From assembly GCA_025149285.1 (NCBI GenBank), contig CP102274.1, forward strand, positions 6,040,001 to 6,104,000: DNA of 64,000 nucleotides. Reading direction: 5' to 3'. A program made the translations under genes and the position numbers. Origin of the DNA: Hungatella hathewayi. Lineage in GTDB: Bacteria > Bacillota > Clostridia > Lachnospirales > Lachnospiraceae. Numbering within the stretch: position 1 is the first letter of the stretch; the number at the start of each line of letters is the position of its first letter. Positions 14,682-23,849 of this stretch are shown piece after piece. Under the pieces are notes generated by a model that saw nothing but the letters and a program-made list of their open reading frames with translations, had not been told where the DNA came from and made no database searches.

Positions 14682-16899
14682 AGCCAATTTCCCTCCTTGC
14701 TTTTATCGTTCCGCTTAGCGCACCATTAAATTTTAGCGTATGGTCATACACCCGCAGGAGCAGGCCCGGCACATATTTATTTTCCAGGAATGCTATGTCG
14801 TTGGCGTCAATCCTCGGTTCCCCGCGGTACTGAAGGTCATACTCCCGGTCTGCACGCATGTAGTCTCCGACCCAGTCCGCCAGATCAGCCGCATGAACGA
14901 CATCGGACACCAGCGGGTTCTCCCACTGTTCCAATCTCCCGGTTGGATTCAACCGCCGGCTGACTCTGGCCTGTGTGACGATATATTCCCGGCCTGTTAT
15001 CAATACTTCACATGCCCCTGTAACGCCTGTCAGTTCTACGGTAGCATAATAATTGCTGCTGTCCACAATCACCGCCGTCTGGCCTGCCTGAGGCTCTGTA
15101 ATCGTACAAGACAGGTCATAAGACGGGGCTGAAAAATAGATCGTATACCGGTTATCCGCGGCGCTCACGGTGACGGTCTCTTTCGCCAGTTCCTTCACCT
15201 CAACGCCCTGGCTATAGAAGGTCCTGACCACATGCAGTTCCCTGACTTTGGGAAGCTGTGTCCCCTTTGGCGTCTTCGTAAGTTCGTGGCCGTATTCCAG
15301 CATATAATCCGTGCTGTCCCCGAAAATGATGTTATTCAGTATCACCCGGTTATACGGACAGCCTTTCGTGAATTCCAGAACCAGCCGGTCAAACTCCGGA
15401 AACTCGTGACTGATAACTGTCATGGCTGTCAGCCCGGATACCATATAATCTTCCCGCGGCTCCCCGGCTAGGCTGGCGTGGAAAATTACCGTGTCCGGAT
15501 TGTTCCGGCCAAACTTCAAAGTCAGTCCGAAACATTTATACCGCGCTTCCAGGCTGATTTCTACGGCAGGATTAACCGCAAACGTCCCGTCAGCGCCGGC
15601 CACAGCCTCCGAGATATAACCGGTGTTTAGATATGCCTTCCCTGTCTCCTGACGCGGAAGGAAGTACTGTGTCGGCTGCACATCTGTATAATCTCTGGCT
15701 GTCATGGCGTAAGATTGTTTGGCCTTCTTATCCAGAACCGCTCCGGCATGGCTGAAATACACCTCATTGTCAGATGCTGCCTCCATGTCCGGTACAAAAC
15801 TTGATTTCATAAAGATATTTCCGCTCCGGTCCTGATAGAGGATACAGCGCCCGGCATTAGCAATTAATTGCAGCGCTTCCTTATGGGATACCACCGGCAT
15901 CGGATTGCATACCGACACGTCCTTTAAATAGTTGTCCAGCCAATATGTCCGGCTGTCCACGCCGGCGTCCTTCAGCACATCAACGGCCAGATCATACAGG
16001 CTGATTCCTTCCGACCGATACTCTCCCTTATAATAGGTTCCGTCCATGCTTTCAAAGCGGTCCGTTGCAGTAAAGCTCATTTCTTCATCATCTGCTGACC
16101 ATTCCCTGAGATACACCGTTGCACCCGGCAGCCACTCCACCGTCCCGTTATCCAGTTCCTGGCCGTACAGAACCTTGACCTCCTGCCCGGTTTCCAGGAA
16201 ATTAACTGTACTCTCCTCATTTTCCACGTCATACGCACGGTCTTTGTTATCAATTGTCATATCAAAATCCAGCGCCGGCAGTTCTTCCATGACCGGGCTG
16301 ATATGCTCTTTCTTTGTGGCTGAAAGGATTTTCCGGTTATCAAAATAGATTCCGATTCCCGTGGTCAGCTGGTGGATCCTGAATCTGCTCTGTCCATTGG
16401 CCATGGAAGCCGGCACAAACCGCAGGAATGTTGCTCCCTCAAAAATTTCTTCTGTCACAAAATGTTCCGTGGCATTCCCGGCAATCTCCACGGTCTTATT
16501 ATCAGACTCAATCCGGAAATCTACTGGGTATGCCCGGCCAAACTCGACCGTCAGCCCCTTAATGTCATATCTGATGGGAAACTGTATCTCTATGGATCCC
16601 GGAAGATCCTCCGACACAATTCCCTGATTGAGGACTACATCCTCCCTGGCCCGCGGCAGGAAATACATGCTGCCGTCCACCGCGGTGTAATCCTGATCAC
16701 AGGTGGCATACAGCTCCTGCACCTGGTAATTATCCAGGGGCCATTTCAGGTTGCTGTAATAGGTGTAATTTTCAGGGTGCGGCACGCAGGCAGATGCCTG
16801 GGCCTGCTGGTTGATTACGCCGATTGTCACCCGGATATAGGACCGGTTCCGCAGCTTCTCTTTCATGCTCCGCTTATATTCGCGGCTTACTGTCTGCAT
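14644..16899 (-). CDS. Tail-associated (baseplate/Tal-like) protein
   Basis: The 751-residue beta-rich protein begins SREYKRSMKEKLRNRSYIRVTIGVI, a common start for baseplate hub proteins in this phage type. A repeated segment (YFLPRxxE with NTGYISE or NQGIVSE, then LTVEFGR or LTLKFGR) occurs in both halves, at about 78-150 and 405-465, so the protein has an internal duplication. No peptidase motif is seen. The start overlaps the previous stop in TAATG. Confidence 0.75.
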   Translation of the reverse strand: MQTVSREYKRSMKEKLRNRSYIRVTIGVINQQAQASACVPHPENYTYYSNLKWPLDNYQVQELYATCDQDYTAVDGSMYFLPRAREDVVLNQGIVSEDLPGSIEIQFPIRYDIKGLTVEFGRAYPVDFRIESDNKTVEIAGNATEHFVTEEIFEGATFLRFVPASMANGQSRFRIHQLTTGIGIYFDNRKILSATKKEHISPVMEELPALDFDMTIDNKDRAYDVENEESTVNFLETGQEVKVLYGQELDNGTVEWLPGATVYLREWSADDEEMSFTATDRFESMDGTYYKGEYRSEGISLYDLAVDVLKDAGVDSRTYWLDNYLKDVSVCNPMPVVSHKEALQLIANAGRCILYQDRSGNIFMKSSFVPDMEAASDNEVYFSHAGAVLDKKAKQSYAMTARDYTDVQPTQYFLPRQETGKAYLNTGYISEAVAGADGTFAVNPAVEISLEARYKCFGLTLKFGRNNPDTVIFHASLAGEPREDYMVSGLTAMTVISHEFPEFDRLVLEFTKGCPYNRVILNNIIFGDSTDYMLEYGHELTKTPKGTQLPKVRELHVVRTFYSQGVEVKELAKETVTVSAADNRYTIYFSAPSYDLSCTITEPQAGQTAVIVDSSNYYATVELTGVTGACEVLITGREYIVTQARVSRRLNPTGRLEQWENPLVSDVVHAADLADWVGDYMRADREYDLQYRGEPRIDANDIAFLENKYVPGLLLRVYDHTLKFNGALSGTIKARREIGYVADTQDRLAGK

Positions 16900-17300
16900 T
16901 AATCAATCACCCCGCAGTCAATCAGGTTTACTTTACAATTAATATACTTCGTCGGGAATCCGTTTTCGTCCACCTCGTAAGGCTCCGCGCTCCGGTCACT
17001 GGGATACATTTTGAGCGTCTTCCATTTGTTTGTGACCATATCCGGGAACTTTACCGTAACGTAGAAGTTGCTGAATTCCCGGAGCATTTCAGACCATGTC
17101 TCCGCGTCCAGTACTGGCCAGACAAGAGAGTCAAGCTTATTCTGATCGCGGCCTACTTTTTGGCCTACCACTTCACCGTTTGCATTACGGGACGACGTGA
17201 CAATAGTCGATGCGATAAAATTAAGCCCTCTCTTCGGGGAAGGGAAGGGCTTGCCGTTTACGTATATTGTTGCCTGCCGCTCATCTAACAACTGTATCAC
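16899..17300 (-). CDS. Distal tail-type phage protein
   Basis: The 133-residue protein lies between the tape measure and baseplate genes, where a distal tail protein is expected. The start may be the GTG given or a TTG three codons later, which has better spacing from GAGAGGTGAT. It is coupled to the next gene by a one-base overlap. Confidence 0.65.
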   Translation of the reverse strand: MIQLLDERQATIYVNGKPFPSPKRGLNFIASTIVTSSRNANGEVVGQKVGRDQNKLDSLVWPVLDAETWSEMLREFSNFYVTVKFPDMVTNKWKTLKMYPSDRSAEPYEVDENGFPTKYINCKVNLIDCGVID

Positions 17301-17312
17301 CTCTCTTTCGGG

Positions 17313-17345
17313 CAGAAGAAAAGCACCCTGATCGCTCGGGGTGCT
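17313..17345 (-). terminator. Terminator of the tail-module moron
   Basis: On the minus strand AGCACCC and GGGTGCT flank a ten-base loop and are followed by TTTTCTTC. It lies five bases past the stop of the 239-residue membrane protein. Confidence 0.85.
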
Positions 17346-17350
17346 GTGTG

Positions 17351-18070
17351 CTACTCACTTATTAACTCGATATAATACGCTTTGATTGCTGGAACTTCAT
17401 CTTTGGATCCGGTAATGACACGTTTCATAGTTTCCAGTCCGGTGAATTCTCCGTAGATTTTCAGGACATCGCCATCGAGGATTTTCATATTATCATCAAC
17501 ACGGTTATCATACATGAAATACTCATCATCAAAATAATATCCCGAACCGTTGTTGTCCGTCTGTACTCGATAATATTTGCCATCATCAAACAGGCCACCA
17601 TCGATCACCTGCTGTACTTCCGCTGTTATAACAATCCTCTGTCCAACATAATCATCTGGCGTCCTTAACAGTTTCTTGTATCCGATCTCCTGGCACGATG
17701 ACTTGAACTCATCTTCACTTTCAGTCTCTGCAACTGTAGTTTCCTCTTCAGTAGTTGTTTCCTCTGTTTCCGGCTGCGTTGTTGTTTCTTCTGCTGCGGT
17801 CGTCTCCTCTACAGTAGACGTCTCTTCTTCCGTCGTTGCTTCTGCTGTAGTTTTTTCTACTATTTGGCTTTCTTTTACAGAATCGCTATTTGTACTTGGC
17901 TTGACTGAAGCTGCAAATCCGAAAAAACCTACAATAAATGCAACCGCTGGTATCAAAAGATATTTTACACGCACCTCTTTTCGCATAAGCACGAAAATAA
18001 AATCAACTATAATCATAACGCAAAAGCTTAATATTCCCAGTACAATAAGCGCAAAAAAGAAATTATCCAT
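17351..18070 (-). CDS. Membrane protein inserted in the tail operon (moron)
   Basis: The 239-residue protein has two membrane helices (about 5-29 and 37-56), a long Thr/Glu-rich low-complexity linker (about 70-125), and an exported globular domain. That domain begins CQEIGYKKLLRTPDDYVGQRIVITAEVQQV, which resembles small OB-like domains of secreted firmicute proteins. It has nothing in common with tail proteins, carries its own promoter and terminator, and GGGAGGCGG precedes its ATG. I infer expression from the prophage, perhaps altering the host envelope. Confidence 0.75.
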   Translation of the reverse strand: MDNFFFALIVLGILSFCVMIIVDFIFVLMRKEVRVKYLLIPAVAFIVGFFGFAASVKPSTNSDSVKESQIVEKTTAEATTEEETSTVEETTAAEETTTQPETEETTTEEETTVAETESEDEFKSSCQEIGYKKLLRTPDDYVGQRIVITAEVQQVIDGGLFDDGKYYRVQTDNNGSGYYFDDEYFMYDNRVDDNMKILDGDVLKIYGEFTGLETMKRVITGSKDEVPAIKAYYIELISE

Positions 18071-18077
18071 ACTCCGC

Positions 18078-18117
18078 CTCCCAAATTAATATAACTTAAT
18101 TATATCAAATCTGGGAG
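18078..18117. promoter_or_regulatory. 40-bp near-perfect inverted repeat over the moron promoter
   Basis: CTCCCA... and ...TGGGAG blocks flank ATATAA-ttaag-TTATAT, so the two arms agree at nearly every position. It overlaps the -10 box and may be an operator, or a terminator for the tape measure transcript. Confidence 0.6.
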
Positions 18118-18126
18118 GAATTGCAA
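18099..18126 (-). promoter_or_regulatory. Moron promoter
   Basis: On the minus strand TTGCAA and TATAAT are 16 bases apart, 29 bp before the ATG of the membrane protein and just past the tape measure stop. Confidence 0.75.
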
Positions 18127-18134
18127 CAGCATCA

Positions 18135-21100
18135 TTAAACAGTTTGCGGATTTCGGAAGTTAAATCCTTTACGGCTTTGTACTTTATCGGTCTGCTTGAC
18201 TATAGTTCTGCCGTCCATATCGACATGTGTTTCGATAGTAATCGGTTCGCTATTTCCACTGTAAGAAGCCATAACGACGCTCATTCCTTCAATCACAGCT
18301 TCTTTGATTCCCTGTGTTATCTGATCATTATTCGCTACAGCGGTGCGCCCATTAGCAAATTTTCCAACAAGTTCACCGTGGTTCGCCATAAATAGCCCAT
18401 CTTCAGGGAAGCCACCTGTTGCAAACTGTGGAATATGTGGAATGGTAAACAACTGGACGCTAAAAGCAGGAATTATCTCTTCTCCAAGTATTTCAAGTCC
18501 GTCAAAGCTGAAATTAAGCTTATCATTTAACCAGTCAATCAATCTGTTAAGTTGATCAACAGCCGCATTTACAGCCCCCTTAAACGTTTCCTTGAAAGCG
18601 TCCGGAACTCTTTTCATCATATCAATCCATGTTTCAAGTTTGAACCACTTTTCTACATCTTTTGCCCACCAGTCTCCTATATTCTTCTTCCAGTCATTAA
18701 CTGTATTCGTCCATGTAGTTCCAAGGCTCTCCTTTACACTCTTGTAGACGTCCAACCATTTTTTAGCGGTAAACCAGGTAGCTACATGTTTGTCCCACCA
18801 TGTTTGAATATTTATCGCCCACTCTCCAACGGTATTATCCCAGGTTTCTTTTAATTTGACTTTTACATTCTGGTACAACTGCGACCATCTTTCAGGTGTA
18901 AACCATGGTGATACATGTTGATTCCACCAAGATTTAATGCCTGATCCCCACTCAACAGCTGTAGAATCCCATTTTGTCTTTAGCTGTACTTTTATATCAT
19001 TGTATAATTGCGACCATCTTTCTGCTGTAAACCAGGGCGAAACATGTGTATTCCACCAGTTTTGAATATCAGATATCCAAACAGCAACAGTCTCATCCCA
19101 CTTAGTTTTAAGACTTGTCTTAACGCTCTCATATAATCCTAACCACTTTTCGGTTGTGAACCAAGGGGCTACATGTTCATCCCACCAGCTTCCAATCGTA
19201 TTATCCCACCAGGTCTGGATTTCTTCCCAGTTTTGTTTCGCATTAGATTTCTTATCCTCTATCCATGTTTGAAAGTCGCTGCTTTCTTTTTCTCTTTGTT
19301 CATTAAGCGCATCTAGCCAATCTTTTGTATCCTTTAGATTTTGGTTAAACCACTGCTTTACTTCCCCGGGCATAGACTTTAAATAATCAAACTGCTTCTT
19401 ATAAGCATTGTCGTTCTTATAGGCATTTGCTGACTCTGCCATCTGTCCATAGCGGTTTCCCATGCCCCATTTATTCTTGTCAACGGAATCTTGCTTGTTT
19501 TTATCCCAGCTCGCCTCAATCTCTTTTTTCTCTTCGTCAGTACCATTCTCATATCGGTCAAGAAGATCAAGTGCGGACGCCCAGGATATGCCTGTCGATG
19601 CAATAAGGGACAGAGTAAGTGTAATTCCAAACGTTGATGCACCGCCGGCTGCTAAAATAACTCCTTTGAGTTTGTCAAAGAAATCCAAAATACTTTTCGT
19701 GATTTTAAACGTCAATATGGATGTTGCTATTACTCCTAATCCATACCCTATTGCTTTGGCCTGATCTGAATCAATTTTATTCAATGCATCTGCAAGCGCA
19801 TTTAATCCGCCAGGCACCACAGTATTAATAAAAGCAGCTCCGACTTTGCTCAGGTCTTCGTAAAAATCAAGCAGCCCTTCACCAACGCTTTCAGCAAACG
19901 GCTCCAATGCTTTCCAGAAGTTCCTCAGCGCCTCGTTAATGGCTTCCCAGTTAATGGTCTTAAGGAAATCATTTGTGATGTCAATGAACCGCGGGAATCC
20001 CTCTCCAAGCGCCCAGCTTCCAAGCGGCACAAGAAAGTAATTCCAGAAGTCCTCTAACGCTGTCCAGGTGAATTTCCCCAGCAGGGACAGTCCCTCATTC
20101 CACAGCCTTTTCAGTGCAGCCGTGGTGGGTTTCGCAAGTTCCTTGATGGCATCGATAGCTTTACGTAACCGCTCTACCGCCGCTTCGATCTCCTGATTGA
20201 CCGTGACTTCGCCAAACAGTTCCCCTGACATATCGCCAAAATCCAGGGAACCGCCACCTCCGGCACCTCCGCCCGATCCGCCGCTTCCCTCATCAGGATT
20301 CAGTACGTTAAGTTCATCGATCCCGAGAGTGTACTCCTTCATCTTCTTTGCGGCTCCGGCTGCCTTGTCCATGTTATCGGCCACAGCCCCGGAAGAACCG
20401 GCCGCTGAATCCATAGAGTCCGCTATGTCGCTACTTCCGCCGGCGTCACCAAACAGTGCCACAGTAAATGCCTTAAAGTAAGCCGCCAACGTCTGGAGCT
20501 TAGCAAGGATTGTATTGATTACCCGGATTACCGGCGTAAACGCATTAATAAGCCCCTGGCCGATTGTAGCCTTCAGAGACTGGAACTGTAAGGATAACAC
20601 ACGGACCTGATTTGCCCATGAAGTACTTGTTCGGGCAAAATCTCCCGAAGCGTCCGCGAGGCTGGACATGACGAACCGATACCGGAGCATGACCTTTTCC
20701 TGCTCGGTCATTTTGGCCGTGGTCTTACCGAAGCCATTATTCAAGGCGTACTGGTCAAGGGCTGTCTGTGTCATGACAACGCCCAATTCCTTGAGGGATT
20801 CCGTCTCGCCTGTAAAGATGCTCTTAAGCTTCGTGTATGCCTCGTCAGTAGACAGGTTGTAGAAGGAGGCCACATCACCAGTCAGGCCAGTGATAGAGGC
20901 AGACATTTGATAGCCGGCCTCTTCCACTATACCAAACGATTTCGCCATGGCTCCATAAGTACCCATATACTTTTTGGCCGTCAGCTCTGACAGGCCAAAC
21001 TGCGTGATCGCGTTTTTGGAAAAGGCGTCCACCGCTCCTGACATTTTGCCGAAGGTGACATCTACAACGTTCTGTACTTCCGCCAGATCAGAACCGAGAT

Positions 21101-21323
21101 CAATACACGACTTCGCAAATGCTACGATGGCGCCAACTCCCAGAACGGAAGCAACTACCTTCCCTAGTCCACCGAATGACTTTTTCATCTTCGCAGTCTG
21201 CCTCTCAACATGGCTCGCCGCTGTCGTTGTCTGCTTCTTCAGCTTCTCTACCTCGTCCCGGTATGGCTTCGTCTGTGCCTCAATGATTACCTGTAACTTT
21301 TCCAGTGTCATTCCTTTGCCCAT
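18135..21323 (-). CDS. Tail tape measure protein
   Basis: The 1062-residue protein sets tail length. The TP901-type core is at about 60-290 (e.g. SWANQVRVLSLQFQSLKATIG), followed by a Gly/Ser-rich linker near 345-365 and hydrophobic segments around 545-590. Residues 717-888 consist of four exact-length 43-residue repeats with the pattern HVSPWFTxERWSQLYxxxKxxLKxxWDxTxxxW, plus a decayed fifth. GGAGGTGG precedes the ATG, which overlaps the chaperone stop in TGATG. Confidence 0.93.
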   Translation of the reverse strand: MGKGMTLEKLQVIIEAQTKPYRDEVEKLKKQTTTAASHVERQTAKMKKSFGGLGKVVASVLGVGAIVAFAKSCIDLGSDLAEVQNVVDVTFGKMSGAVDAFSKNAITQFGLSELTAKKYMGTYGAMAKSFGIVEEAGYQMSASITGLTGDVASFYNLSTDEAYTKLKSIFTGETESLKELGVVMTQTALDQYALNNGFGKTTAKMTEQEKVMLRYRFVMSSLADASGDFARTSTSWANQVRVLSLQFQSLKATIGQGLINAFTPVIRVINTILAKLQTLAAYFKAFTVALFGDAGGSSDIADSMDSAAGSSGAVADNMDKAAGAAKKMKEYTLGIDELNVLNPDEGSGGSGGGAGGGGSLDFGDMSGELFGEVTVNQEIEAAVERLRKAIDAIKELAKPTTAALKRLWNEGLSLLGKFTWTALEDFWNYFLVPLGSWALGEGFPRFIDITNDFLKTINWEAINEALRNFWKALEPFAESVGEGLLDFYEDLSKVGAAFINTVVPGGLNALADALNKIDSDQAKAIGYGLGVIATSILTFKITKSILDFFDKLKGVILAAGGASTFGITLTLSLIASTGISWASALDLLDRYENGTDEEKKEIEASWDKNKQDSVDKNKWGMGNRYGQMAESANAYKNDNAYKKQFDYLKSMPGEVKQWFNQNLKDTKDWLDALNEQREKESSDFQTWIEDKKSNAKQNWEEIQTWWDNTIGSWWDEHVAPWFTTEKWLGLYESVKTSLKTKWDETVAVWISDIQNWWNTHVSPWFTAERWSQLYNDIKVQLKTKWDSTAVEWGSGIKSWWNQHVSPWFTPERWSQLYQNVKVKLKETWDNTVGEWAINIQTWWDKHVATWFTAKKWLDVYKSVKESLGTTWTNTVNDWKKNIGDWWAKDVEKWFKLETWIDMMKRVPDAFKETFKGAVNAAVDQLNRLIDWLNDKLNFSFDGLEILGEEIIPAFSVQLFTIPHIPQFATGGFPEDGLFMANHGELVGKFANGRTAVANNDQITQGIKEAVIEGMSVVMASYSGNSEPITIETHVDMDGRTIVKQTDKVQSRKGFNFRNPQTV
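18660..19175 (-). repeat. Four tandem 129-bp repeats inside the tape measure gene
   Basis: Units begin at 19175, 19046, 18917 and 18788, each exactly 129 bp (43 codons), recognisable from the CATGT...CCATGG or CCAAGG pattern at each start. A diverged fifth unit starts at 18659. Confidence 0.85.
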
Positions 21324-21766
21324 CAGTTTCCACCTCCTGCCCTGGCATGATTATGGCGGATTGCAAAGTCGTTAAACCGGGCTTTGTACTCCGCCAGCTG
21401 CTTTTCCTGTATCTTCTTTTCTGTTTCTTCGTGTTCCCGTCCAAACAGATCCGGGAAGAAATCCCACAACTCCATAATTTCTACCTTGTCACTGCCCTGG
21501 ATTGCAACGGCTGTAAACTGGCCGATATCCCGTGCGAGGAAATGCAGGTTCATCAATTCCCGCTTAACCTTCCGTTCCTCCTGACGCCGGCTGCACTCCA
21601 TGATATCGATGATATCCGGTATGGACAGCTCCCAGAAACGTTCCGGGGATATCCCGCAGTCCAATGCGAGAGGGAACAGATCGTCGATCATATCAGATAC
21701 AAGGCTTACATCTGGTCCTTCGCCTCTTCCAGTCTCTTGTCCATCTCTTCCGCCTGATCCTCCGTA
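21323..21766 (-). CDS. Tail assembly chaperone, frameshift extension (GT-type)
   Basis: The segment is read by ribosomes that slip -1 at the T7 run at 21766-21772. The joined frame has no stop, adds a Gly-rich linker (YGGSGGRDGQETGRGEGP) and then the domain starting MIDDLFPLALDCGISPERFW. The fused product would be 275 residues. An internal ATG at 21691 exists but lacks a good ribosome site. The family role is to chaperone tape measure and tail tube assembly. Confidence 0.75.
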   Translation of the reverse strand, partial: YGGSGGRDGQETGRGEGPDVSLVSDMIDDLFPLALDCGISPERFWELSIPDIIDIMECSRRQEERKVKRELMNLHFLARDIGQFTAVAIQGSDKVEIMELWDFFPDLFGREHEETEKKIQEKQLAEYKARFNDFAIRHNHARAGGGN

Positions 21767-22149
21767 AAAAAACCAGACACCTTGTAGATTTCCATAAATA
21801 CGTCTGTCATGAAGGTCATCTGAGTACCACCTTCCTCACAGTATTTATCGAACAGCGCCTGCACGCCTTCATACTTGATCTTGTGGTTATACGGCAGCAT
21901 GGCGGCCTGTGTGATTGTAAGCATAACCGATAACGGAGGCACACTTCCGGCCCCGAACAACACGTTTAAAAGACTGGTCTTAAATTTGTCTTCGAGGCGA
22001 CAGATATTCTGCGTGGTCAGTTTCATTTTGTATGTCTGTCCGCCCACTTCCCAATATGCGAATGGTCTGCGTTTCTTCTTTTCCTCGAGGCTCACTACTT
22101 TATCCTCTTCCTCTTTTGATTCTAATTCCTCGTCAAATCCCTGTGTCAT
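21706..22149 (-). CDS. Tail assembly chaperone (G-type)
   Basis: The 147-residue acidic, helical protein lies between the tail tube and tape measure genes, the conserved place for this chaperone. The stretch RPFAYWEVGGQTYKMKLTTQNICRLEDKF is typical of firmicute phages. Codons 126-128 (GGT TTT TTT) form the slippery heptamer T-TTT-TTT near its 3' end. GGGAGGAAT precedes the ATG. Confidence 0.8.
   Translation of the reverse strand: MTQGFDEELESKEEEDKVVSLEEKKKRRPFAYWEVGGQTYKMKLTTQNICRLEDKFKTSLLNVLFGAGSVPPLSVMLTITQAAMLPYNHKIKYEGVQALFDKYCEEGGTQMTFMTDVFMEIYKVSGFFTEDQAEEMDKRLEEAKDQM
21766..21772 (-). promoter_or_regulatory. Programmed -1 ribosomal frameshift site
   Basis: Seven T residues read as T-TTT-TTT in the upstream frame. 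The downstream open frame lies exactly in -1, and the intervening sequence is open. AAGGTG lies a few bases upstream and could stimulate slippage. Confidence 0.75.
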
Positions 22150-22167
22150 TGCCTATTCCTCCCTGTT

Positions 22168-22581
22168 CTATTCTGTTGGGTCTGTGACCTTAATATCGCT
22201 CTGCAAACCTAAAGTAAGTGTGAATTCAATCGCCGCATTCACTCCGCCGCCGCCGACTTTTATACTGCTGTATGCATCAAACTCATACTTTGTCCCGTCA
22301 GGGAATGTTTGCCGGTAGGACGCTACTTTGTTGCTATCGGCAATTTCACGGAGAACCCTGTAATCCGAACTTGCGCTGGAGTTGTCATACACGAACTTAT
22401 AAGCCATATCGCCAGGGTCTCCGATCCCGAGCTCTGAATGCTTGAACTTGTCTTTCAGTCTGGTATTCTCCACTTTTTCAGCGTCCACTCCAAGTTCCGG
22501 CACTTCTTTTAAATCTTGAAGCGCTGTATAACTCTCCGATCCATTTTTCTTTACCTCAAGTGTAATTCCATTTGCTAACAT
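22168..22581 (-). CDS. Major tail tube protein
   Basis: The 137-residue beta-rich protein precedes the tail chaperones. Features include DLKEVPELGVDAEKVENTRLKD and DYRVLREIADSNKVASYRQTFPDGTKYEFDAY, as in firmicute siphophage tail tube proteins. AAAGGAATGAT precedes the ATG. Confidence 0.85.
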   Translation of the reverse strand: MLANGITLEVKKNGSESYTALQDLKEVPELGVDAEKVENTRLKDKFKHSELGIGDPGDMAYKFVYDNSSASSDYRVLREIADSNKVASYRQTFPDGTKYEFDAYSSIKVGGGGVNAAIEFTLTLGLQSDIKVTDPTE

Positions 22582-22585
22582 ATCA

Positions 22586-22954
22586 TCATTCCTTTCCTAT
22601 TGCGTGGTATACCTGCTTGTTCCTAACATCAATAATCCCTTCATAGCGCATCTGCTTGTGCTTTAAGCCGCTGGGATCCTCTACGTCCATGCACTGGGCT
22701 CGCTTAAGTCCCAGAGGTGATATGGCCGCATCTACAGCCACCGCGGCCACAGATGTACTCTTTCTCGACCAGATATCAATGCGATACCTGACGTAAGATT
22801 TCACTTCCCCGCGGCCAGATTCCTCTGCAACCTTGTTATCCTCTTCCATATACTGGATCGAGATATCCTGTTCCCAGCTTCGCGGGTAATAATCAGTAAC
22901 ATTCTCCGTTACCGTGCAGAGGGCCCCATATACTTCGTCTTTTACATTAATCAT
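22586..22954 (-). CDS. Tail terminator/completion-type protein
   Basis: The 122-residue protein lies between the HK97 gp10-like connector and the tail tube gene, the place of the tail terminator. It overlaps the preceding stop by four bases (ATGA). Assignment rests on position and size. Confidence 0.65.
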   Translation of the reverse strand: MINVKDEVYGALCTVTENVTDYYPRSWEQDISIQYMEEDNKVAEESGRGEVKSYVRYRIDIWSRKSTSVAAVAVDAAISPLGLKRAQCMDVEDPSGLKHKQMRYEGIIDVRNKQVYHAIGKE

Positions 22955-23481
22955 TGGCTTGCCTTTCTGATCTCTGCCGCCAGTACATCGTTTATCTTCC
23001 GGCAGATGAGTTCTTCGTTGTCTTTAAGACCAGGATATAAAAACGGCTGGGCCGGCTGCCCTGAACACTGGTAAAACCGGCCGTCTGGCGCATCTATGTA
23101 AAACCAGTGGTATTTCTCTGCCGTCTCCGCGTCGATCTGGCTCTCATGGATCCACCAGGGAGACGGGGAATAGGCAGGTGTTATTTCGGGGGAGATGCCG
23201 GCATGATCCACCTGACCGCGTGGGCCAGTTCCCAGTTCTACATAGGCAGCATACTTTTTGTTGGTATACACTGTACCGATTACCCGGCCTTCCTCCACCA
23301 TCACTCTGGTTTTGATACTCTGCCGCAGTTCTTCATCATTTACTGGGCACATCAGTACGGCTCCCGCCTGCGCGATCTTTGTTCCCTGGCCTATCGCCTT
23401 CTTTACTCCATGTTCCGCCGCAGCCTCCAGGCTCCCGTACTTCTGCAACAGCTTATCCAATCCTTTGATGGTCTCATTCAT
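22951..23481 (-). CDS. HK97 gp10-like head-tail joining protein
   Basis: The 176-residue protein contains the gp10 signature YAAYVELGTGPRG (about 78-90) and the tail QPAQPFLYPGLKDNEELI (about 142-159). These flank the insertion common in this family. It starts within the ATGA overlap with the previous gene. Confidence 0.85.
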   Translation of the reverse strand: MNETIKGLDKLLQKYGSLEAAAEHGVKKAIGQGTKIAQAGAVLMCPVNDEELRQSIKTRVMVEEGRVIGTVYTNKKYAAYVELGTGPRGQVDHAGISPEITPAYSPSPWWIHESQIDAETAEKYHWFYIDAPDGRFYQCSGQPAQPFLYPGLKDNEELICRKINDVLAAEIRKASQ

Positions 23482-23849
23482 ATGCGCTCAACCTCCAATG
23501 TCAGATACCGGTACGGCCGGATGGCAATGATCCGGTAATCCGGTTCGTGGTCTCCGGGGACATTTAAGCATATACCGTCACCTTCCTGCAGCGTCATGCT
23601 GCTGATCCGATAACTGACATGGCCCTTTTCATCGACCACGGTCTCATATCCCGCATTAATCCGACAGTTCTGGATATGGTTGACACGCTGGCCGTACATC
23701 TCCGCCTGCAGCTTCCCGCCTGCCGGCCAGACCTCGGCCTTAAAAGAAGAAGGCAGCCCATACTCCATGTACGAGTTGCCTTCATTATCCTTTTTCGGTA
23801 TCGCCTGCCTGTGGCTGTACAGTTTCAGCCTGTTTTGTTTTAGCCTCAT
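23478..23849 (-). CDS. Phage head closure/joining protein
   Basis: The 123-residue basic, beta-rich protein is in the position of the head-tail adaptor (SPP1 gp16-like). GGAGG lies ten bases before the ATG. The gene overlaps the preceding one by about 65 bp. Confidence 0.65.
   Translation of the reverse strand: MRLKQNRLKLYSHRQAIPKKDNEGNSYMEYGLPSSFKAEVWPAGGKLQAEMYGQRVNHIQNCRINAGYETVVDEKGHVSYRISSMTLQEGDGICLNVPGDHEPDYRIIAIRPYRYLTLEVERI

Noticed and set aside
18660..19175. CRISPR-like array
   Set aside because: The repeats are 129 bp, in frame, contiguous without spacers and encode a Trp-rich protein repeat in the tape measure.
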